Assembly (NCBI GenBank): GCA_031409515.1 | Contig: JANNXJ010000032.1 | Location: 41,321-105,320 of the forward strand | Direction of reading: 5' to 3' | Source of the DNA: SHZI01 sp031409515 | GTDB lineage: Bacteria; Pseudomonadota; Gammaproteobacteria; Steroidobacterales; GCA-2729495 | Length of the DNA stretch: 64,000 bases | Part shown: positions 32,707 to 41,641 of the stretch, piece after piece | Numbering within the stretch: position 1 is the stretch's first letter | How the letters are laid out: every line of letters begins with the position of its first letter | Notes under the pieces: generated by a model | Databases searched by the model: none | What the model was told of the DNA's origin: nothing | The model's input: only the letters and a program-made list of their open reading frames with translations | Position numbers and translations under genes: made by a program

Positions 32707-34464
32707 TCAGGGGCTAACGTCGACCGCGCGCCGCCGGGTGTAGGGCACCACTTCCAGGTGCCTTTCAGCCAGATGGCTCACCTTCAGCTGTCGCCAGTAG
32801 TCGGCCGTCAGCAGGTCAGCGTGATGGCGCAGGAATTCCTCCCGCAGGTCGCCCCGCAACCCGAGGAACTCGAGGAACTGTTCCGGGAAGACATCGGTGG
32901 TGCCCACAAAGAACCAGGGCTCCGCCCGCATCTCGTCTTCGTCATCCCGGGCCGTGGGCAGGTCCCTGAACGTGCACTCGGTGACCAGGCACAGCTCGTC
33001 GTAGTCGTAGAACACCACGCGCCCGTGCCGGGACACGCCGAAGTTCTTCAGGAGCAGGTCCCCGGGAAAAACGTTGCTCAGCGCCAGGTCGCGGATCGCC
33101 TGCCCGTAGTCACGGATAGCCCGGCGCGCCGCGTCCGGGCTCGCCTCCCGTATGAAGACATCCAGCGGCTTCATGCGCCGCTCCATGTAGAGATGACTGA
33201 TGATCAGGTCGTTGCCGTCGAGCCGGCAGGTGGCCGAGGACGACGTAAGCAGCTCTTCGAGAAGTTCAGGGGCAAAGCGGGCCTTTGGAAAGCGCAGCTG
33301 CCGGAACTCCTGGGCATCCACCAGCCTGCCGACCCGGTCGTGCTGGAAAACAAACTGGTACTTCTCCATGACCTCTTCCCGGGACGCCGTCTTCGGCTCT
33401 GCGAAGCGATCCCGGATCACCTTGAAGACGAGCTCCGACGAGTACAGCGTGAAAACGATCATCACCATGCCCCGAATGCCTTCGGCATGCACGAAGGAGT
33501 CGGTTGACCTCGCCAGGTGGCGAAAGAGGCTGCGATACCGCTCAGTCTTGCCCTGCTTGGCCCGGCCAAGCACCGTGTAGATCTCGTCCACCGGCTTGCC
33601 CGGCATGATCGCGCTCAGGTAGCGCACGGCAGGCTCTACTGCCGGCAGGTCAGCGTGAAAGTAGGACCGGGAGAAGCCGAAGAGAGGGCGGACTTCGTAC
33701 TCGGACATCATCACCGCATCGGCCACGATGCCGCTGTCCGGGTGCGCAAAGGCGATGATCAGTGGCAGCGTCCAGCCGTCCCCCGCGACCTTGCCGACCA
33801 GGAACGCCCGGGTTGCCCGATAGAACACCGGCTGGAGAACTTCGAGCTTAAGGCCCTCCGTGCTGAGGAGCCTGGCGCTGAGCACGGCTGCAATCTCGTC
33901 AGCAACGAAGTGAGCCGCTGCCGATGGATCTGCGTAGTGCCGGGCCCAGGGCGCGCCCGACAGGAGGTGCTCGACGGCGGCCAGCAGTGGAATGCCCGGT
34001 CGTGCCGCACGCACCGGTAAATCACCCGGCTGGGGGGCCGAGTGGCTCTCCCCTTCCTCGTCGGCCACGCTGGCGAATTCCACATCCCGGTTCATCCCGA
34101 CGGTCTTGAACACCTTGCGGGTGAGCGAGTTGAAGAACGTGGCATCGAACTTGCGATCGGGGCACGTAGCTATCAGGCTGGCAAACTCTGCCTTGATCTC
34201 GCGCCAGGTGGACTCCTCGGCGATGTGCCGGCCCAGGCGCCCCACCAGGTCCGCCAGGCACTTCTCCACGCGACGGTCGTAAAGCTCGATCCGCTCTACC
34301 GCATCACGCTGGCCGAGCTGCCACTCCCGCTCCACGAACCGACGCTCTGCCCGGCGAGTGATCGCCCGGAAGGCGTGGTTGTAGTCCTCGAAGGCGCCAA
34401 AGATCTCGGCTGCGGTCCGGCGTGACAGCTCCTGAACCATGACTGCCGCGCTAGACCCGTCCAT
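32707..34464 (-). CDS. aceK: isocitrate dehydrogenase kinase/phosphatase
   Basis: 585 residues, the family's normal length. AceK switches isocitrate dehydrogenase off by phosphorylation and on again, directing carbon into the glyoxylate bypass. Family features: AEIFGAFEDYNHAFRAITRRAERRFVEREW at the N-terminus, FFNSLTRKVFKTVG, YVLGRAKQGKTERYRSLFRHL-like kinase segment (YTVLGRAKQGKTERYR), NVFPGDLLLKNFGVSRHGRVVFYDYDELC (catalytic loop and D-Y-D). ATG 34440 is an alternative start. It lies 35 bases after aceA, forming an aceA-aceK operon without aceB. Confidence 0.96.
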   Translation of the reverse strand: MDGSSAAVMVQELSRRTAAEIFGAFEDYNHAFRAITRRAERRFVEREWQLGQRDAVERIELYDRRVEKCLADLVGRLGRHIAEESTWREIKAEFASLIATCPDRKFDATFFNSLTRKVFKTVGMNRDVEFASVADEEGESHSAPQPGDLPVRAARPGIPLLAAVEHLLSGAPWARHYADPSAAAHFVADEIAAVLSARLLSTEGLKLEVLQPVFYRATRAFLVGKVAGDGWTLPLIIAFAHPDSGIVADAVMMSEYEVRPLFGFSRSYFHADLPAVEPAVRYLSAIMPGKPVDEIYTVLGRAKQGKTERYRSLFRHLARSTDSFVHAEGIRGMVMIVFTLYSSELVFKVIRDRFAEPKTASREEVMEKYQFVFQHDRVGRLVDAQEFRQLRFPKARFAPELLEELLTSSSATCRLDGNDLIISHLYMERRMKPLDVFIREASPDAARRAIRDYGQAIRDLALSNVFPGDLLLKNFGVSRHGRVVFYDYDELCLVTECTFRDLPTARDDEDEMRAEPWFFVGTTDVFPEQFLEFLGLRGDLREEFLRHHADLLTADYWRQLKVSHLAERHLEVVPYTRRRAVDVSP

Positions 34465-34499
34465 CCTGCAGTTTCCGGCGCTGACGCATGGGGAGACCG

Positions 34500-35789
34500 T
34501 TAGTGGCCATCGGGGCCATGGAACTGCTCGGCTTCCGTGCTGCCCTTCATGGCCGTCGTGGACGCGTCGCCCGAGATCACGGTCTGGACGGCATCAAAGT
34601 ACCCGGTGCCGACAAACGCCTGGTGCTTGGCGGCGCGGAACCCGTGCTGCTCGTTGGCAAACTCCCGTTCCTGCAGTTCGGAGTACGCGTGCATGCCCGT
34701 CTGCTTGTAGGCCCGCGCCAGTTCGAACATGGAAAGGTTAAGGGCGTGCCAGCCGGCCAGGGTGATGAACTGATAGCGATACCCCATGTCGGCAAGCCGC
34801 TCCCGGAACTCCTTCAGCTTCTCAGCGGGGAGGTTGGCCTTCCAGTTGAAGGACGGAGAGCAGTTATAGGAGAGCAGCTTGCCGGGAAACTTCGCGTGGA
34901 TGGCTTTGGCAAAGCGCTCTGCCTGGGCCAGATCGGGCTTGGACGTCTCGCACCAGAGCAGGTCGGCATAGGGTGCATAGGACAAGCCGCGGTCGATGGC
35001 CTGGTCGAGGCCCGCGCGAACTTCGTAGAAACCGTCGTTGGTCCGGCTGCCGGTGAGAAACTGCTGGTCGCGCTTGTCGTAGTCTGCCTGGAGCAGATTA
35101 GCGGCATCTGCATCGGTGCGGGCTATCAGCACCGTCGGGACGCCCATGACATCGGCAGCGAGCCGGGCAGCGACGAGTTTGTTGATCGCGTCCTGGGTCG
35201 GGACCAGAACCTTGCCGCCCATGTGGCCGCACTTCTTGGCGGATGACAGCTGGTCCTCGAAATGCACACCGGCTGCGCCGGCCCGGATCATGGCCTTCAT
35301 CAACTCGAACGCGTTCAGGTTGCCGCCAAAGCCGGCCTCGGCATCAGCGATGATCGGCGCCAGCCAGTCGATCTTGCTGTTGCCATCCATGTGGTGAATC
35401 TGGTCCGTGCGGAGCAGAGCATTGTTGATGCGCTCCACCATCTTTGGCACGGAGTCCACGGCGTAGAGACTCTGGTCGGGATACATGTCGCCGCTGCTGT
35501 TGCCATCGCCGGCAACCTGCCAGCCGGAGCAGTAGATCGCCTTCAGTCCGGCCTGAACTTCCTCGACGGCCTGATTGCCGGTCAGGGCGCCCAGCGCGGA
35601 AACGACCTTTTCCGAGTGCAGAAGGCTCCAGAACTTCTCCGCGCCGAGCCGCGCAATGCTGTATTCGATCGGGACCGAACCCCGCAGCCGGACTACGTCC
35701 TGCGCCGAGTAGGGGCGGGTAATGCCCTGCCACCGGGGACTGGTAGCCCAGTCGCGCTGAATCTGTTCTGCTGAATTGTTGCTGGCCAT
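34500..35789 (-). CDS. aceA: isocitrate lyase
   Basis: 429 residues from ATG 35789; GGAAG fits this start better than the ATG 6 bases upstream. It splits isocitrate to glyoxylate and succinate for growth on acetate or fatty acids. The catalytic signature is KKCGHMGGK; also visible are TDADAANL, YNCSPSFNW and the family segment FGGNLNAFELMKAMI. It is read away from the DUF3612 regulator across a region with three direct repeats and is followed by aceK. Confidence 0.97.
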   Translation of the reverse strand: MASNNSAEQIQRDWATSPRWQGITRPYSAQDVVRLRGSVPIEYSIARLGAEKFWSLLHSEKVVSALGALTGNQAVEEVQAGLKAIYCSGWQVAGDGNSSGDMYPDQSLYAVDSVPKMVERINNALLRTDQIHHMDGNSKIDWLAPIIADAEAGFGGNLNAFELMKAMIRAGAAGVHFEDQLSSAKKCGHMGGKVLVPTQDAINKLVAARLAADVMGVPTVLIARTDADAANLLQADYDKRDQQFLTGSRTNDGFYEVRAGLDQAIDRGLSYAPYADLLWCETSKPDLAQAERFAKAIHAKFPGKLLSYNCSPSFNWKANLPAEKLKEFRERLADMGYRYQFITLAGWHALNLSMFELARAYKQTGMHAYSELQEREFANEQHGFRAAKHQAFVGTGYFDAVQTVISGDASTTAMKGSTEAEQFHGPDGH

Positions 35790-35843
35790 GGGCATGCTTC
35801 CGGTTGCGTTCAGTGAGTTTGAACTCTACGATAAATCAGAGCA

Positions 35844-35880
35844 AAATTTCACAATAGAAATTTCACACTGTAAATTTCAC
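35844..35880. promoter_or_regulatory. three direct repeats of AAATTTCAC at 14-bp spacing (putative operator)
   Basis: AAATTTCAC occurs at 35844-35852, 35858-35866 and 35872-35880, exactly 14 bases apart, in the gap between aceA and the divergent regulator gene. The surroundings are AT-rich and likely overlap both promoters. The regulator at 35903 is the obvious candidate to bind them. Confidence 0.65.
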
Positions 35881-35902
35881 AAGCTAATCCTGGTCGCAAT
35901 CC

Positions 35903-37462
35903 ATGTCAGGTCTGCTGCGCAAGAGTCACTTTCTGGGGGCAAAGATCCGCAGCCTGCGGAAGCGCAATGGGCTGACCCTGCAGGACCTTTCGGCGCGCTG
36001 TATCCAGGTGGATGCCGCCGTGGCCCCCTCCATTTCCTACCTCAGCATGATCGAGACCGGGCAGCGCATTCCCTCGGCCGCCCTCCTGAAGCTGCTGGCG
36101 TCTGTGTTTCAGAAGGATGCCCGGTGGTTTCTTGATGAGAACCCCGAGGTTGAGTCGCCACCCCTGGGCAAGGCCAAGGGCGGCGTCGCGCGGATTCCCC
36201 TGGAGCCCGGCTTCCTGTTCTCCCGGGAGCTCCTCGAGGCGGCGATCCCCGAGCTGCTGGCCCAGACCGGAACGACGGGTCGTCAGTTTGCCCACCTGCT
36301 GATCCGCTCCTACCAGGAAATGGCCCGGAACGACTTCCCTGACCTGGAGCGGTCAGCTGAGGAAGTCGGGGAGCGCCGGTTTCCCCTGTCAGTGGATGAC
36401 CTGATGCGCCTGTGCAAGCGCCACGGGGTTGAAACCCACTGGTTCGACCGCAAACCCCTGCTCGCCCGGGACAACGACCGGGAGGTGCGCAGCATGGTCC
36501 GGTCATTTTTCGAACCCCCGTCCAGCATTTACATGAACCGGCAGCTACAGAAGGATCCAGCGCGCCTCAAGTTCGATCTCGCATCGCACCTGGCCCACAA
36601 GGTGCTCCACGGCGGCGACGGCCTGAAGTCGGCCCACGCCACCGGCGGCGAGATGGGCGGTAGCCCGACGGGAGCTGAGCAGAACACCGGGGGCATGAAT
36701 GCCCAGGACGTGCTGTATGCCTGGCGGGACTTCGAGTGCAGCTTTTTCGCCGGCGCCCTGCTCTGTCCGAAGCGGCCTTTCCGCCGCTTCCTGGCCCGGG
36801 AGAATTATCAGGTGGAAGCCGGGCGCCGCCTCGAGCTGACACCTGCCGTGATCATGCGCCGGATGACGGCGGTGTCGCCCTACCCGCACTGGCACTTCTT
36901 CGACGCCTACCCGCCCGGCTTTCTTCGGGCTGTCTACCGGGGCAACGGGATACCGCTGCCCTGGGGAAACCTGGCGATGGTTTCCGACCCCTGTCCCCGG
37001 TGGGCTGTGTTCCGGATGCTGGAGCAGGCCCGCACTTCCCAGCCAGCATCACAGATCTCAGTGCTCATGGACGGCGATCGGTCGCTGCTCTACTGCTGCC
37101 ACTCCGTACGTACCAAAGACATGGCAGGAAACCCCCATGTGCTGTCCGTCGGCGTTGACCTGGTCCCCGCCCTGGAATCCCAGGGCATCGACGCGGAAGA
37201 CGTGGTCCGGCAGATCGGGCAGGCGTGCCGCAGGCACGCGGGGCAGGCCGCCGTGCCGGAGAAGGCTGCCGAGGCCATTCGGCTGGTCGGCAGGGTACTG
37301 AACATCGAGTGGATCGGCACGGCGCTGGACTCCCCGGCGAGTGTGATCTGCCCGCGCAGCACCGCCTGCCCGCGGACGCCACGCTGCGATACCACCAGCC
37401 ACCACCCCTCCCGGGCCGCCGAGATCAGCGACGTGCGGCAGGAGATCCTTGATCAGATGTAG
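35903..37462 (+). CDS. XRE-family regulator with DUF3612 (glyoxylate-shunt / short-chain fatty acyl regulator type)
   Basis: 519 residues. N-terminal XRE helix-turn-helix (about 8-75: FLGAKIRSLRKRNGLTLQDLSARC, SISYLSMIETGQRIPSAALLKLLASVFQ). The large C-terminal region resembles the RamB/ScfR-like regulators with DUF3612 or ImmA/IrrE-like parts, including KFDLASHLAHKVLHGGDG and several Cys near the end (VICPRSTACPRTPRC). RamB-type proteins control acetate and glyoxylate genes, which fits its position facing aceA. Its end overlaps the convergent EVE-domain gene by 10 bases. Confidence 0.85.
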   Translation: MSGLLRKSHFLGAKIRSLRKRNGLTLQDLSARCIQVDAAVAPSISYLSMIETGQRIPSAALLKLLASVFQKDARWFLDENPEVESPPLGKAKGGVARIPLEPGFLFSRELLEAAIPELLAQTGTTGRQFAHLLIRSYQEMARNDFPDLERSAEEVGERRFPLSVDDLMRLCKRHGVETHWFDRKPLLARDNDREVRSMVRSFFEPPSSIYMNRQLQKDPARLKFDLASHLAHKVLHGGDGLKSAHATGGEMGGSPTGAEQNTGGMNAQDVLYAWRDFECSFFAGALLCPKRPFRRFLARENYQVEAGRRLELTPAVIMRRMTAVSPYPHWHFFDAYPPGFLRAVYRGNGIPLPWGNLAMVSDPCPRWAVFRMLEQARTSQPASQISVLMDGDRSLLYCCHSVRTKDMAGNPHVLSVGVDLVPALESQGIDAEDVVRQIGQACRRHAGQAAVPEKAAEAIRLVGRVLNIEWIGTALDSPASVICPRSTACPRTPRCDTTSHHPSRAAEISDVRQEILDQM

Positions 37463-37914
37463 GACGGCATCGCAAGCAGGAACTCTGCTTCGCTCGCCGT
37501 CAGGGGCGTAACCGACAACCGGTTGCCCCGACGAAGGATCTGCATCCCGGCCAGTTCGGGGTGCTGGCGGAGCGCTTCCAGAGCCAGCGGGGACCGGAGC
37601 CGACTCTTGAATCGCACATCTATTGCCAGCCAGGTCGGCGTCTCCTGCCGGCTCCTGGGGTCGAAATACTCCGACGTCCGCTCAAACTGGGTCGGATCGG
37701 GGTACGCCGGGCCAGCAACCGTCATGGTGCCAACGATGCCCGGCTGGTCACAGCTCGAGTGGTAGAAGAAGGCCAGATCACCCTTCGCGAAGCTGTCCCG
37801 GAACATGTTGCGAACCTGGTAGTTACGGACGCCGCCCCAGCTCGTCGTTTGGTCCTTGTGCAGAGCATCGATGCCGTAGACCGAGGGTTCGGACTTCATT
37901 AGCCAGTACTTCAT
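37453..37914 (-). CDS. EVE-domain protein
   Basis: 153 residues covering one EVE (PUA-like) domain: MKYWLMKSEPSVYGIDAL at the N-terminus, TSWGGVRNYQVRNMFRDSFAKGDLAFFYHS, GIVGTMTVAGPAYPDPTQF. Such proteins bind modified bases in DNA or RNA, and many are single-copy housekeeping genes in Proteobacteria. Length and motif order are typical. Confidence 0.92.
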   Translation of the reverse strand: MKYWLMKSEPSVYGIDALHKDQTTSWGGVRNYQVRNMFRDSFAKGDLAFFYHSSCDQPGIVGTMTVAGPAYPDPTQFERTSEYFDPRSRQETPTWLAIDVRFKSRLRSPLALEALRQHPELAGMQILRRGNRLSVTPLTASEAEFLLAMPSYI

Positions 37915-37994
37915 CGGCGCGAGTATATCCGGCGCATTTGAGGAGTCGGCCCACTAGGGTCATGATGCCGCAAGGCAACGCTGGGGAAAATCAG

Positions 37995-38567
37995 ATGCTC
38001 GGCCGACTGCAGGACCTGATACTCCGGATCTCGAGGACCTGGTGGCTCTATGGCGCCGTCCTCTTTCTCTTTATTGGTTCACTCCAGGCGCTGATGCGGA
38101 TCGGGAAGCACTTCCCTGCCTACGCGGGGGGCGCGGTGCCCTTCGACCTGCAGAATGATCTTATTGCCGGGGAGGTCTACCCGCAGCTGGCGGGTTACAC
38201 AGACCAGGCCAGGGAGCTCTACTACGCCTTCACCCTGATCGACTACGCTTTCCCGTTCTTCGCCGGGCTCTTCATCACAGCCACCGTAGCTTTCGCGCTG
38301 CGAGCCAGTCTGCCCCGGCTCTATGCCGCTCTGCTGGCGCGCAGGCTGCTGCTGGTGCTGATGCTGGCTACCGCTTTTGACTGGCTGGAGAACGTGACGG
38401 CGCTGACGACTATCGTCCTGTACCCGGCCGAGGTCAGCTGGCTCCCGACGCTGCTGGTGGTCGCCAAGAAGTGCAAGCTGGCCACCCTGCTGGTCAGCAA
38501 CGGCACGATGTTCGTCGCCGTGCTCTTTGCCGCTGGCCACTGGCTGGTGCAGCGGCTCCGCCGCTAA
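37995..38567 (+). CDS. integral membrane protein, function unknown
   Basis: 190 residues from ATG 37995 (MLGRLQDLILRISRTWW), preceded by GGGGA at a good distance. About four membrane helices: WLYGAVLFLFIGSLQALM, DYAFPFFAGLFITATVAFAL, LLLVLMLATAFDWLENVTALTTIVL and LLVSNGTMFVAVLFAAGHWLV. No family was recognised. The stop overlaps the 3' end of the convergent MFS gene by 4 bases. Confidence 0.78.
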   Translation: MLGRLQDLILRISRTWWLYGAVLFLFIGSLQALMRIGKHFPAYAGGAVPFDLQNDLIAGEVYPQLAGYTDQARELYYAFTLIDYAFPFFAGLFITATVAFALRASLPRLYAALLARRLLLVLMLATAFDWLENVTALTTIVLYPAEVSWLPTLLVVAKKCKLATLLVSNGTMFVAVLFAAGHWLVQRLRR

Positions 38568-39931
38568 GTCGCTGTAGCCCGCTCGATAGCGCGGGACTTC
38601 AGGCCGAAGCCGGCGACTGCCAGTAGGGCGGTCAGGCCGCCGAGAATCAGCAGGGCCAGCTGATAGCCCGGGGTGCCGCCACCCTGGGAAGCCGCAACGC
38701 CGCCGATCAGGGCCGCACCGGACAACTGGCCCACTGCCAGGAACACGGTGAGCAGTCCCTGGGCGGTGCCGCGATCAGCAGGTAACGCCTCATTCAGCAC
38801 GATGTAGCGCAGGGGCGCGCCAAGCAGAGCGGCGAAGCCAAAACCGCCAATGATGCCGCCGACCACGAACAGGGCGACGGTGAGTTCCGTCAGCGCATAC
38901 ATGAGCGCGCCAACAGCCACCAGGGCCAGGCCCATCTGGACGATGACCCGGGACCCAAGCACATTCAGCAGCCGGCCCATGAGCGGGGCACCGATCGTGG
39001 TGGCCAGCACGGACGGCAACATCAGCAGACTGGCGTTGTAGTCGGTGACGCCCAGGGCTGCCACGGCCAGTGCAGGAAAAAACGCGGATCCGGCCTCCAG
39101 AGTTCCTGTGCCGACTGCAATGGCACCGGTCAGACGCATCTGCAACGACCCCAGCAGGCGGGGTGGCACGATCGGGTCAGCCGCACCCCGCTCGACGCGC
39201 CAGAAAACCGGGGCCAGCACCACGGCCAGCACGGCGAAAGGCGCCACTGGCAGCGACGTCAGGCTTGCCAGGAGATGGCTGCTGTCAATCTCAGTGAAGA
39301 CGATCGCCACACTGCCCAGCACCGCTGACAGCAACAGAGCGCCGGCCGCATCGAAGGGCTTCGGCAGCGCGGTCCCGGAGCCTGGCAACAGGCGCAATGC
39401 CTGCCAGATGAGCAGCGCGACGATGGGCAGGTTAATCAGGAACAGCCAGTGCCAGGAGAAGCGCAGCAGGACACCACCCAGGATAGGACCTATCAGGAAC
39501 GCGATACCAAAGACGGCCCCCAGCAGCCCCAGCGTGGAACCCCGCTTCTCGGGGGGAAAGGTGTCGCCGATGACGGCGCTGGCTACCGGAAATATGCCGC
39601 CGGCACCCAGCCCCTGGATCGCGCGGCCTACGAGCAGGACTTCAAAAGAAGAAGCGGTCGCCAGAATGAGGGAGCCCAGGCCGAACAGGGACAGGTTGAG
39701 CACGTAGATCGCACGGCGCCCATACCGGTCGGAAAGCTTGGCCATCAGGGGCGTGCCCATCAACTGGAAGAGCACGTAGATGTTGAAGATCCAGGCCAGG
39801 GCCCGGGTGTCGATGCCCAGATCGGCCTGAATCGCCGGAAGGGCCGGACCAATGATGGCCAGGTCGAGCGCGCCCATGAGCACGCCGACGAAGAGGATCA
39901 GAAGTAGTGGTCTGAGATTAGGCTCGTTCAC
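38564..39931 (-). CDS. MFS multidrug transporter, DHA2-like (14-helix) family
   Basis: 455 residues starting at GTG 39931, coupled to the preceding gene by a GTGA overlap. Motifs: LDLAIIGPALPAIQADL (helix 1, DHA2-like), KLSDRYGRRAIYVLNL (motif A) and LLGAVFGIAFLIGPILGGVLL (motif C of drug/H+ antiporters). It is the last gene of the minus-strand cluster that starts at 43471 and likely exports whatever the TetR at 41054-41641 senses. Confidence 0.9.
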   Translation of the reverse strand: MNEPNLRPLLLILFVGVLMGALDLAIIGPALPAIQADLGIDTRALAWIFNIYVLFQLMGTPLMAKLSDRYGRRAIYVLNLSLFGLGSLILATASSFEVLLVGRAIQGLGAGGIFPVASAVIGDTFPPEKRGSTLGLLGAVFGIAFLIGPILGGVLLRFSWHWLFLINLPIVALLIWQALRLLPGSGTALPKPFDAAGALLLSAVLGSVAIVFTEIDSSHLLASLTSLPVAPFAVLAVVLAPVFWRVERGAADPIVPPRLLGSLQMRLTGAIAVGTGTLEAGSAFFPALAVAALGVTDYNASLLMLPSVLATTIGAPLMGRLLNVLGSRVIVQMGLALVAVGALMYALTELTVALFVVGGIIGGFGFAALLGAPLRYIVLNEALPADRGTAQGLLTVFLAVGQLSGAALIGGVAASQGGGTPGYQLALLILGGLTALLAVAGFGLKSRAIERATAT

Positions 39932-41043
39932 ATGGGCTTATTGGCTCTGGGTACGTGCGCATTTTGCGCCGTCTTTATGACGCTATCCACCCATTGCGTA
40001 AACCTCGGATTCTCAATCAGACCCTTCTCGGCAAAGGTGTATTGCAACCCGCGCAGGTCCGTCTTGATGTGCTGTTGCACGCCGAAGCTGGCAGCTGCAA
40101 TCGGCACGACGAGCACCTTCCGCCCGCTCTTCGTGGCCTGCTGGATCCAGCTGCGCAGTTTGCGCACGTTGGATTCGCGCACCGGAACTATGGCGTCATC
40201 CTGCAGGTTGATGATGCGCACGTCGGCAAACTGCTTCTTGGCCTTCAGCCGGTCCACATGGGCCTGCAGGATCTTGAGGTCAGGACCGTTATCTGCCGAG
40301 TCTTCGGGCCCGTGCCCGACGATGATCAGCACCTCATTGGCAGGGTCAGTGCTGATGGACTTCGCGCTGTCGTAGAGCATCTCGGTGATCAGCGGGTGAT
40401 CATTGAAATGGCCGGCCCAGACGAACTCGACGCCCGGAGCCTCCACCTTGGGCACATCCATATAGCTGGACTCGGGGTACATGCCGAAGATGTACTGCCA
40501 GTGCCGGGTGAGCGAGTTGTACTTGGTGGTGGTTCCCTCGTCGACGAGGATTATCCGCCGCACGCCGCTCCCACGCAGGTCATCCACGGCTGACTGGAGG
40601 TGCGCCGAACTCATCATGGACATACCGAAGCCAATTGCCGTCGGGGTCTTCCTGGACATCGGCACGTAGGCATCCCGGATGAGCCGGTCGCTGTTCTCGC
40701 CCACACCGTGGGTCAGGACGAGGATACCCGTCTTGCCCTTAACCTTCGCATCGCTCACATACCACTCGTAGTCGGGGCCCATCGCGTGCATGTTCATGTC
40801 AAGTTCGCGATCCGTGAAGCCACGGTAGAGGGCAACCTTCGCGCGCAGGGCCTCGCGCATCTCCGGCGTCATCTCGTGTTGCTTGTTATACGACTCGAGG
40901 CGCTTGCCCTCTGCGTCCATAGCCGGCACTGCGCCGCCATGGTGGTGCGCATGTTCATCCGCTGCGGAAACACTGGCGGCCGCCAGAACCAGCCCAAGCA
41001 ATCCCAGGGAAAGGGTGCCTCGGACAAGACGAGGGAAAATCAT
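39928..41043 (-). CDS. secreted tandem CbiX/SirB-type chelatase-like protein with His-rich N-terminus (paralog B)
   Basis: 371 residues from ATG 41043 (GGAG 6 bases upstream). A signal peptide ends near VSAAD, followed by the His cluster DEHAHHHGG. Two chelatase-like repeats: GILVLTHGVGEN...LRGSGVRRIILVDEG and EVLIIVGHGPED...KSGRKVLVVPIAA, each with HG after its first strand. It aligns along its whole length with the protein at 4412-5560 (shared YNKQHEMTPEMREALR / YGMKHKMDPAMTRELR pattern, HWQYIFG / QWLYIFG). It lies 10 bases downstream of a TetR gene and overlaps the MFS pump gene. A role in periplasmic metal binding is inferred. Confidence 0.76.
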   Translation of the reverse strand: MIFPRLVRGTLSLGLLGLVLAAASVSAADEHAHHHGGAVPAMDAEGKRLESYNKQHEMTPEMREALRAKVALYRGFTDRELDMNMHAMGPDYEWYVSDAKVKGKTGILVLTHGVGENSDRLIRDAYVPMSRKTPTAIGFGMSMMSSAHLQSAVDDLRGSGVRRIILVDEGTTTKYNSLTRHWQYIFGMYPESSYMDVPKVEAPGVEFVWAGHFNDHPLITEMLYDSAKSISTDPANEVLIIVGHGPEDSADNGPDLKILQAHVDRLKAKKQFADVRIINLQDDAIVPVRESNVRKLRSWIQQATKSGRKVLVVPIAAASFGVQQHIKTDLRGLQYTFAEKGLIENPRFTQWVDSVIKTAQNAHVPRANKPM

Positions 41044-41053
41044 GAGCAACTCC

Positions 41054-41641
41054 TCAGCATTCCAGGACCCGCTCGACAGAGCGGCGCAACTCCCGCTTGA
41101 CCGCGGTAGAACTCTCGAGGCGCATGGCCTGCCCCGCCGCGGCTTCGACCATCCCCCTGATCAGGGCCGCAACCAGACCCGCATCCCTGCGCTTGCCCCG
41201 CAGGATCTCCCCGATCGAGCCTTGCAGGACAGCGGCCGGGGCCTCGTGCAGTTCCATCAGTTTGGCCCGCAGTTCAGGCGCGTCACTACGGATCTCGGCG
41301 ATGTGCTCCAGCGTCGCGTGGGCGGGACTGGTCGCGATGTCGATCTGCATGTCCAGCCAGGCGCCGATCCGTTCGACGGGATCCGGATGCAGGTCAGCGA
41401 GACTCCGCATCTGTTCCACATACGCGCCCATGTCGCGCTCGACACAGGCCAGCAGGATGAAGTCCTTGTTGCGGTAGTAGCGATAGAGGGAGTTGCGCGC
41501 CAGGCCTACTGCCCGGGCAATGTCATCCATGTCGGTCTTGCGGTAGCCGTTGGTCCGGAACAGTTCGGTTGCCGCATCGAGTATGCGTGCGGTCTGCGCT
41601 TTCACGTGCTCTTCGATGCTGGCGGCCTCAATGCGCGGCAT
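41054..41641 (-). CDS. TetR-family transcriptional regulator
   Basis: 195 residues from ATG 41641 (MPRIEAASIEEHVKAQTARI). The TetR DNA-binding domain is ILDAATELFRTNGYRKTDMDDIARAVGLARNSLYRYYRNKDFIL. The C-terminal ligand domain is helical and unclassified. It overlaps the ABC ATPase gene by 14 bases and is 10 bases ahead of the chelatase-like gene, so it is embedded in the operon it probably controls. Confidence 0.92.
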   Translation of the reverse strand: MPRIEAASIEEHVKAQTARILDAATELFRTNGYRKTDMDDIARAVGLARNSLYRYYRNKDFILLACVERDMGAYVEQMRSLADLHPDPVERIGAWLDMQIDIATSPAHATLEHIAEIRSDAPELRAKLMELHEAPAAVLQGSIGEILRGKRRDAGLVAALIRGMVEAAAGQAMRLESSTAVKRELRRSVERVLEC

